This document shows, piece by piece, positions 56,894 to 64,000 of a DNA stretch of 64,000 bases. The stretch is from Poa pratensis. Lineage: Eukaryota; Streptophyta; Magnoliopsida; Poales; Poaceae. Position numbers and translations under genes: made by a program. The notes below the pieces were generated by a model. That model made no database searches. It was not told the DNA's origin and saw only the letters and a program-made list of their open reading frames with translations. Location: contig CAMZMU010000081.1 of assembly GCA_947311845.1 (NCBI GenBank), forward strand, positions 6,152,551-6,216,550, read 5' to 3'. The stretch's first letter is position 1. Each line of letters begins with the position of its first letter.

Positions 56894-58342
56894 GTGTGCC
56901 AACACCTACTGACATGGTCAGTGATGAGTTATCACTCGACCAGGTTATAGGTGACCTTGGTGCTTCCTTTGTCCAGGCGAAGGACTCCCTTGCCAAGTCT
57001 GCCAGCACCCTCGCGCTGTGTACAAGGAGGTGCTCCCACTAGGCGAGGTGTCGTCGACTGCTGATGGCTTTGCTGGCGTGCTTGGACCGGGGACTTCAAC
57101 CATGGCGATTTTTGCTCGCGCCCTCACGGTACGCGGCTCGGAGTCCACCCTCAAGCTGATACTAGGTCATGGGATAGAGGGTAACTTCGAGGCGGCGATG
57201 TCTGACTTCCCTCGGAAGGCCGGCGGGAAGCTAATATCTTTGAAGCATATTAGCGAGCCAGCCGGCCTTTTTATGAACACCATGGAACGTCGTGCAACAG
57301 AGGTCGCCGCCCGTGCGAGTAGGGCTAGGTCGGAGTCGGTGTCTGAGAAGTAGGGCAGCCGCGCCTTTTATGCCTTGTAATTAAACTTATGACCATGCGA
57401 GTATGCATGCGCTTTTGCTACCTTTGTATGACTTTAATTTCCTCGTTATGCTTCTGCCTGTAAGGCTGTGTGCTGTTATTCGCCCAAGCTTTTTGATAAG
57501 TTTCTCATGAAACTTTTATGATGTTTGGAACAGAAACGGCCAGCCGCCACTTCATTCGGCTCATCGCGGCATCGCGCCCCTACTCGATCTCGAGCTCAGG
57601 TGGCAAACGATGCCGCAGTAATGCGTTATATGAAGGCTCGAGTCGCAAAACTAGAGCAAGAGTTGGGGAGTGCCCGTAGTGAGCTGGATAGGATGAGGGC
57701 TAGGCCTGCTCTACCCACTCAGCGAGAGGAGTATGTGCTTGGCGAGATGGAGATCGTGAACAGACAACTCGAGTGTAAGCATGACTGCTCTTATCTCAAG
57801 AGTTCATAATCTATCCTTTTTGTTCACCCAAAGTGTGTTGTTGTAGGTTTTGTTCCAGATTTCTAGGCGGAGCAGGCTCGTGTAGATGAGCAGTTGAACA
57901 ATGCGACTAACGAACCCACGACTGGCCGTCAGCACTTTCGCTTGGATAAGCACCGAGCACGCATACTCGCGACTCTGCAGGATCGAGTGTGGCGGAGCAC
58001 TATGCTTCTTGAGTTATGCAGGTCGGCTTCAGTCGAATCAACCAGACGCTTTTTCCGACTGGGCCGCAACCTCAAGGAATCCACGCGTTGCTCGGGCTTT
58101 TCCGGACTACAGGTTCCATTCGAGACTTTATCACCCAGAAGCTTGTGGATGGAGCCAACGCAACGATGGCATATATCCGAAGTCAACGTCCAAATATGCA
58201 GCTACGTCCACCCGTGCCTAGATCGTCTTTGTCCCAGTCGCATCTTGACGATACAATCGATCATGCGAGGGTGTTGGTTGAGTGCTATCATGCTCAACTT
58301 ATGGGCCCTGTTCTTCCAGTAAAGGACGAACCGGAAAATTAG

Positions 58343-58876
58343 GATTTTTCTTTATAGGGGACAGCCCCCGAGTGTAAATTTTGCCACCTATACTTAGTAC
58401 ATATTTGTTCACTTGTATGTATGTAGCCCCCGAGTGTATCGTGTGGGGTTTATGAAAAACACTATATAGAACATGAATTCTACAGCCCCCGAGTGCTCGA
58501 GTGAGGCTGTGAATTTTTGCGATGTTTGAAACTTCAACTCATGTTATTGAGCAACCTTTTGGTTTATGTACGACCCATCCCCCGAGTATTCGAGTGCGGC
58601 TGGGTATTATGTTTGAAGGAGCGAGAGCTCACGTTTTGAAGTAGCGCAGCCCCGAGTACTCGGGTGAGGCTAAGGTTGTGCGAGTAGTTTGTGCGAGTAG
58701 TAAACAGGGAGAAATATGAGGAATTTATTGACTATATTCCATTTATGAATGTTAGGCTGCAGGCCGCCTCATTAAAAACCTTCCAGTCCCCTGAGGTACC
58801 CTGGTAAGGAAAAGAGCGCGTCCGAAACCTGCAGCCATCCGACATATGCGCCTATTACATTATGCGACTGAGCAAT
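58343..58876. repeat. Spacer with recurrent CCCCCGAGTG motifs between accessory gene and pol
   Basis: AGCCCCCGAGTG or a close variant occurs at about 58363, 58423, 58482, 58577 and 58649, several followed by CTCGAGTG(A/C)GGCTG. Spacing is 60-95 bp. The stretch lies between two convergent 3' ends, so it could hold the terminators of both transcripts. No gene is seen. Confidence 0.65.
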
Positions 58877-59973
58877 CTAAGCGTAGAAACGGCGCAGCTG
58901 CGCAACGTTCCAAGGGTTATGTGAGAGTTCGCCTGTCTTCGCGTGCTTCAGTCTGTATGCTCCACCGCCAATGACCTCGGTGATGATGAAAGGTCCCTCC
59001 CATGGCGAAGCAAGTTTGTGCACCTTCTTTTTCTTCAGTCGAAGCACCAGGTCACCAACCTCGAAGGACCTGGTACGCAGTCGACGGCTGTGATAGTTGC
59101 GTAGATCTTGCTGATAGACAGCTGTGCGTGCTAGCGCCGTGTTGCGTGCTTCTTCGAGCAAGTCGACTGCATCTTCGAGTGCTTCATCTGCATCTTCTTC
59201 GTTGTATGCTTCGACTCTTGGTGCATTGAACCTTACGTCTGATGGCAGGATTGCCTCTGCGCCGTAGACCATGAAGAATGGGGTAAATTGTGTTGAGGCA
59301 TTGGGAGTTGTGCGTAAGCTCCATAGCACAGATGGAAGTTCTTCGACCCAAGCACCCGCTGCTCTTTTGAGTGGGACCAGGAGGCGTTTCTTGATTCCAC
59401 TCGTCACAAGCCATTGGCTTTTTCGACTTGGCCATTGACTGCGGGTGTGCCACAGATGCATAGTTGAGCGTGATATCTTGCTCTTTGCAGAAGTTGGAAT
59501 TCTTCAGCCGTGAAGTTTGTACCGTTATCAGTGATGATGCTACTTGGCACACCAAAGCGGTATATGATGGATTTTATGAAATTGACTGCTGTAGTGGCAG
59601 TCGAACTTGTGATAGGGACTGCTTCAATCCACTTGGTGAACTTGTCGACCGCCACCAGAAGGTGAGTATGCCCTCCATGGGAGGATTTTTTGAGTGGCCC
59701 AACCATATCGAGCCCCCACTGGGCGAAGGGCCAGGCCAATGGTATTGTCTTCAACGCCGATGCGGGTGCGTGCGGCTTTGTGGCGAATTTTTGACAGCCG
59801 ATGCACCTTTTGACTATGTCCTCCGCGTCTTTGAGTGCTGTGGGCCAGTAGAAGCCTGCGCGAAAGGCTTTGGCTACGAGTGATCGACTGCTGGCGTGAT
59901 GCCCGCAGGTACCTGCATGAATATCACGAAGGATGGCTTGGCCATCTTCAAATGCTATGCAACGTTGGAACAT
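58877..59973 (-). pseudogene. Integrase of Gypsy element C
   Basis: 59404-59973 reads MFQRCIAFEDGQAILRDIHA, the H2C2 finger (CGHHASSRSLVAKAF ... CIGCQKFA), then VDKFTKWIEAVP and SIITDNGTNFTAEEF with catalytic Asp residues. A frameshift near 59440 leads to 58877-59461 with WVEELPSVLWSLRTTPNAST, FTPFFMVYGAEAILPSDV and the terminal PWNVAQLRRFYA. The order and ends match the integrase of element B closely, so B and C are related lineages. Confidence 0.82.
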
Positions 59974-61260
59974 ACCTGATATGCTGCGTTTGTAAGTTCA
60001 CCGTTGATGACAGTGTATGCTTTAGATCGTCGAGTGACGCGTCTTGACTCTGTTATGTCTTCGGGTACCTCGCCGCGGAGTATGTATGCGAGGAAAGGTT
60101 GAGTCCAAGTTGGCTCGATGAGGAGTACCTCGACTGGCGGGTCCTCTGTGCTAGGTGCTTTGCTCTTGGCTGGTGCGGCTGATGTAGGAGATGCTCGCTT
60201 TTTCTTGATGGATCTGTGCTCGATGCGCTCGAAGAAGACACCAGGTGGAACTGGTGCTTTGGTCGCGCCAATGTTGGCTAGCTTATCTGCTTCTTCATTG
60301 CTCTCACGCCCTATGTGCCGCAACTCGCAGCCTTCGAAGCTGCCCTCCATGAGTTGTACAGGTCACGGTAGGCGATCATATTATCTGCGATTGCATCACA
60401 GGCCTTCATTGTTTGCTGCACCACAAGATTCGAGTCACCGTAGATCATCAGTCGAGTGCACCCGAGGGCTTTGGCCATCCTCATGCCATGGATCAGGGCC
60501 TCGTACTCGCTTCGTTATTGATGGGAACTCGAATCCCATCTGCAGGATATAGCGAGCTTGTCGCCTTTTGGTGATATGAGGATGACACCCGCGCCTGCGC
60601 CTTCGTTTTTCTTTGAGCCGTCAAAGTACATAGTCCATGAGTTGGACACATCTGGCGCTCCTGGCAGCTGAGCTTCGATCCACTCGGTGTGGAAGTCAGG
60701 TAAGACTTGTGCTTTGATGGCCTTCGGGTAATCATACTTGATGTCTCGGTGCTAGCTCGATGAGCCATTTTGCGACTCGCCCAGTTGCGTTGGGGTTTGT
60801 GAGGATGTCCCCGATCCCTGAGGTGCTGATTACAGTGATCGGGTGCTCGGAGAAGTAATGCGTCAGCTTCCTTGAGGACATGAACACGGCGTAGGCCAGC
60901 TTTTGATAGTGCGGGTACCGCTGCTTTGATATGGAGAGCACTTCACTCAAGTAATAGACTGGACGTTGTATGCTTTGGGGTGTCCCTCCTCCCTTCGTTC
61001 GACTACCAGTACGGTGCTCACCACCCTGTTAGTTGCGGAGCATATAGGTACAGTGGCTCGCGTTCCCTTGGTGCGACGAGGATTGGAGGGCTTGTGAGGA
61101 CTCGCTTGAGGTCCGTGAAGGCTGCTTCGGCTTCTTGCGTCCACTCGAATTTGTCTGCTTTCTTCATCAGTCGATAGAACGGGAGTGCTTTTTCGCCAGC
61201 TTGCTGATGAATCGACTGAGTGCTGCTACTCGACCCGCAACTTTTGCACGTCATGGAGCT
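59955..61260 (-). pseudogene. RNase H and tether region of Gypsy element C
   Basis: Fragments in several frames: 61018-61254 (AGEKALPFYRLMKKADKFEW, the RT/RNase H tether), 60732-60950 (SEVLSISKQRYPHYQKLAYA, KLTHYFSEHPITVI), 60493-60768 (YFDGS-type RNase H start, broken) and 59955-60350 (ESNEEADKLANIGA, PPGVFFERIEHR). Frame changes at about 61010, 60750, 60500 and 60350 show a decayed domain. Confidence 0.7.
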
Positions 61261-62217
61261 TTGAAGGCCTTTGCATCGTCAAGATGGCCTGTATTTTCTC
61301 CGGGTCTGCCTCGATTCCTCGAGCTGAGACTAGATACCCGAGGAGTTGCCCGGCTGGCACGCCGAACGTGCACTTCTTCGGGTTGAGCTTGATGTGGAAG
61401 CGTTTGAGGTTTGCGAACGTCTCTCGCAAGTCATCGAGTAGTGTGTTTTCCTCCTTGTTGTGATGACGATGTCATCTACATAGACCTGGACGTTTCGCCC
61501 AATTTGCTTCTTGAGGCAGTCTTGCATCATGCGCTGGTAGGTTGCGCCTGCGTTCTTGAGCCCGAAAGGCATTGTTGTGTAGCAGTAGACCCCGAGTGGG
61601 GTTATGAACGCCGTTTTCTCTTCATCCTCTTCCTTCATCCTTATCTGGTGGTAACCCGAGTAAGCATCCAGGAAGGACAAGCGAGCGCACCCGGCGGTGG
61701 AGTCGACGATCTGGTCGATTCGAGGTAGTGGAAAGTGATCCTTTGGACAGCATTTATTGAGTGCTGTAAAATCTACGCACATCCGAAGGATATCTGTGTG
61801 CTTCTTCTCTACGAGTACGGGGTTGGCCACCCATTGTGATTTCTTGATCTCTGATGAAACCTGCTGCGAGTAGCCTGTCGACTTCGGCTTCGACTGCGGT
61901 TCTTTTTGGGCCGGATATGCGGCGCATTGTTTGCTTGACTGGTTTAGCATCTGGAAATAATTGGAGAGAGTGCTCGGCGAATTCCCTGGGAATACCTGGC
62001 ATGTCGGCTGGACACCATGCAAATATATCCCAGTTCTCACGGAGGAATTCGACGAGCGCGCTTTCCTATGCGATAGGCAGACTCGACGAGACATTGACTG
62101 TCTTGGTCGGGTCAGTCGGGTGCACCTGATGCGATCTTGTGTCATTGGTGGCATTGAATGCTCTGTCGACTGCCACCTTTTTGTGTTCTGGCATAAGTGT
62201 TCGATCGTTGGAGACCG
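61226..62217 (-). pseudogene. Reverse transcriptase of Gypsy element C
   Basis: 61330-62154 contains MPGIPREFAEHSLQLFPDAK (in an adjacent frame), ANPVLVEKKHTDILRMCVDF, CCPKDHFPLPRIDQIVDSTA, LDAYSGYHQIRMKEEDEEK, MPFGLKNAGATYQRMMQDCL and the catalytic YVDDIVI. 61226-61429 adds the thumb (GYLVSARGIEADPEKIQA). Stops and at least two shifts interrupt the frame. The WRM motif of related elements reads LRM here. Confidence 0.83.
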
Positions 62218-62895
62218 CTAGATCAGCGAGTGTTGCTTCCATGCCAAACATCTCAGAGATTTTGCTAAACTCTCGGTCGCAAGAGTCAGACTTTTGGAAG
62301 TTCCCTTGACTGTGATTACTCCTTTTGGTCCAGGCATCTTTAGCTGGAGGTATGCATAGTGTGGCACCGCCATGAATCGAGCGAACGTCGGGCGTCCAAG
62401 TATAGCATGGTATTGTGACTTCCAGTCGACAACTTCGAACTCAATCGATTCTGTCCTGAAGTGGTTCTTGTCCCCGAACGTTACGTCGAGTTGTATGGTG
62501 CCTTCTGGGCTTATTGCTTTGCCTGGGACGATACCGTGAAAGGTATTTGAAGATCTTGGCAGGTTTTCGACTGACCTGTTCATTTTGCGGAGCGTATCTG
62601 CGAAGATGATGTTTATGCCGCTGCCATCCATGAATACCTTGGACATGGCGTAGCCTCCAATTTGCGCGTCGAGTACCAGAGCAGAGTGCCCTGGACGAAC
62701 AACCGATGGAGGGTGGTCCTCTCTGCTGAAGCTTATTGTGGTTTCAGAACCCTTCAAGAATTCAGTTACAGCGGGAGGTGACATGACCGCCATGTTTACT
62801 TGTCGAGTGCGAAGTTTTTGCTCCCTGTTGGAAGGGCGACCTTTCTGTATCATGTACATCTGCCCTTGGGGCGGAGGGTACTGTGGTTCGTCCAC
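62218..62895 (-). pseudogene. Aspartic protease region of Gypsy element C
   Basis: Open frame of 225 codons. The active-site strand is KVFMDGSGINIIFADTLRKM (Asp-Gly-Ser-Gly) and the later strand is YHAILGRPTFARFMAVPHYA, both usual for plant Gypsy proteases. It lies between the gag zinc finger and RT. Confidence 0.8.
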
Positions 62896-64000
62896 CCGAG
62901 GTACGGGCTGTATGGCACCCGCGAGATTTCCGCCTGCGCAGGCTGTGGTGGTGGAGGTGGTGCCATCAGAACAGGCACATTGTTTGGCTGAGGCACGGGT
63001 GCAGGTGCGGGTGTGGCTGCCTTTCTGAGATTTATGTAATCAGTCGCCATTTGGTCGAACTCCCTGCAGTTTCTCATCGAGTGATTGGAGCGCAGTTTTC
63101 CGTCTTCCCCCTTGTACAGGTGGAATCTGCAATCAGCATCCATCTTTTCTTCGAATGATCGCTCGGATTGTGCTCCGGTCGTGACTTGCGCCAGTCTTTC
63201 CTCTTGTAGCTATCACTGCGTTGGCCGCGGTCTCGACTGTCCCGGATCATCTCGACTGTCCCGTCGATCTTCTGACCGCCGGTCGCTTCTGTCTTGGTCG
63301 TTGCGGGGTGTGGAGAACCCAGCCGCCATGAATTCGGGTCTGTCATCGTCGTAGTGACGTTTTGAACGTTTGCGCCTTCGGTCGTCTCTGTACGAGTCTC
63401 TGCGGCTTCGACTGCCGCTTTCATGATTGTCACGGGGTGAGGACCCGCGTGTGGTGCGCGCCATGTCTTCTCCGTCTGCCCACTCAGTCGCGATCATCAA
63501 GAGGTTAGCCACAGAGGTTGGCTTTTTGCGACCAAGTGCTTCTTTGAAGTCCCGCCTGGCGAGTCCCATTATGAAAGCATCCATGGCCATATCTTCTGAA
63601 ATTACTCCGACTGAGTTGCGTATCTCAGTCCATCGTCTGATGTATGACCTCAACGTTTCGTCTGACCGTTGAACGCAGGCTCGCAGCTCCTCGAACGTTT
63701 TTGGGCGCTCACATAGAGGCTCGAAGTTTTTGATGAAGTCAGTGCGGAAGTGATCCCACGAGTCGTATGTTGATGGAGGTAGGGCCTTGAGCCAGTCGCG
63801 GGCTGTGCCTTCGAGCATGAGTCGTATGTATTGCATGGCTGTGGTGTTTGTGCCTCGCTGGCATGCGACAGCCAGCCTGTAGTCTTCCAGCCACCCGAAG
63901 GTTCCTGTCGACCCGTGTACTTGGGTTGTTCAGATGTAAGTTTGAACCCTTTGGGCATCCGTGTCTCGCGGACGCGTCGAGTGAAGCACAGAGCTCCATG
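62850..64000 (-). pseudogene. Gag of Gypsy element C (partial at window edge)
   Basis: 63213-63836 carries the gag domain (YIRLMLEGTARDWLKALPPS, DHFRTDFIKNFEPLCERPKT, SDETLRSYIRRWTEIRNSVG). An Arg/Asp-rich tract (about 63220-63430) precedes a Cys/His block in 62850-63143 (CRFHLYKGEDGKLRSNHSMR, NCREFDQM). Frames change near 63820 and 63150. The N-terminus continues beyond 64000. Confidence 0.8.

Larger units (their letters stand above)
50886..58342 (+). pseudogene. Spliced antisense accessory gene of element C ('putative gypsy type transposon' family)
   Basis: Exons by consensus sites: 50886-51854, 51944-52377, 52455-52650, 52724-52817, 52906-53067, 53152 onward (split by an LTR element at 53166-56898, resuming at 56899), about 57535-57774 and about 57860-58342. 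Exon 1 (MAPKRKAAADAPATDAA) has a Lys/Ala start, then HANERVCFAEFLPRGLSFPL, LHDFVRGLLFAYGVQIHDL and LWKSIFMVRP, the pattern of PF04195. The middle is acidic with a basic KRRRAA stretch; later exons predict coiled coil (KARVAKLEQELGSARSELDR); the C-terminus has FITQKLVDGANATMAYIRSQ. Lesions: TAG at 53055-53057, the LTR insertion, and a frameshift near 57012. The last two exon boundaries are uncertain. Function is unknown; it runs convergent to pol. Confidence 0.72.
49741..64000 (-). mobile_element. Large Ty3/Gypsy retrotransposon C with antisense accessory gene
   Basis: On the minus strand gag (63.9-62.9 kb), protease, RT, RNase H and integrase follow in Gypsy order and end at 58877. Beyond pol, toward the element 3' end, lie a repeat-rich spacer, an oppositely oriented spliced gene (50886-58342) and a tandem-repeat region (about 50.0-50.3 kb). 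The 3' LTR boundary could not be fixed in 49.7-50.0 kb, and the 5' end is beyond 64000. The layout recalls maize Grande, which also carries an antisense gene between pol and the 3' LTR. Frameshifts in pol show decay. Confidence 0.75.

Overview
This window looks like repeat-dense nuclear DNA of a Triticeae grass (wheat, goatgrass or barley type). The reasons are nested Ty3/Gypsy elements, Stowaway and Tourist MITEs, an LTR element whose ends read TGATACGTCTCC, a Helitron, LINE and SINE insertions, and a small tandem family of DUF1618 genes, which are typical of grasses. Most of the 64 kb is transposable-element DNA. Host-like genes are confined to about 20.8-25.8 kb, plus decayed duplicates at about 7.2, 32.4-36.5 and 45.0-46.4 kb. 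All family names come from protein motifs and terminal structures read by eye; no database was consulted.

Layout. 1-6738: 5' part of a minus-strand Gypsy element (A), with a solo LTR (4212-5775, TSD ACACC) inside its LTR. 7165-7470: DUF1618 fragment. 7471-18892: an uncharacterised element-borne gene cut in two by a 9.8-kb composite insertion (8356-18127, TSD ACGAT); the insertion holds a 5'-truncated plus-strand Gypsy element (B) with a 3' hairpin-repeat array and LTR. 20817-22881: two-exon BED zinc-finger gene, minus strand. 23925-25788: apparently intact two-exon DUF1618 gene. 28216-28802 and 31710-32012: hAT-like and Tourist MITEs. 32382-36538: dead DUF1618 copy, split by a 1.65-kb non-autonomous LTR element (TSD GACCA) that itself holds a Stowaway MITE. 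38138-39396: truncated LINE (13-bp TSD). 39452-40990: second copy of the uncharacterised gene inside a TIR element. 41051-43010: non-autonomous Helitron. 43268-44249: hAT fragment (TSD CGCCTAAC). 45032-46422: third DUF1618 copy, frameshifted near its start. 47.5-48.7 kb: LINE-in-LINE insertion, Stowaway MITE and tRNA-derived SINE. 49.7-64.0 kb: a large minus-strand Gypsy element (C).

Element C carries, on the opposite strand between pol and its 3' end, a spliced accessory gene of the 'putative gypsy type transposon' type (50886-58342). A later LTR element (53166-56893, TSD GTGTG) sits in one of its exons.

How the parts relate. The DUF1618 copies and their flanks are segmental duplicates in different states of decay: one intact, one with at least four lesions, one frameshifted, one reduced to a fragment. 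Several insertions can be ordered in time because they are nested. The items most worth following up are the antisense spliced gene in element C, the repeated uncharacterised gene in the TIR elements, and the six-copy hairpin array in element B whose stem changes are partly compensated.
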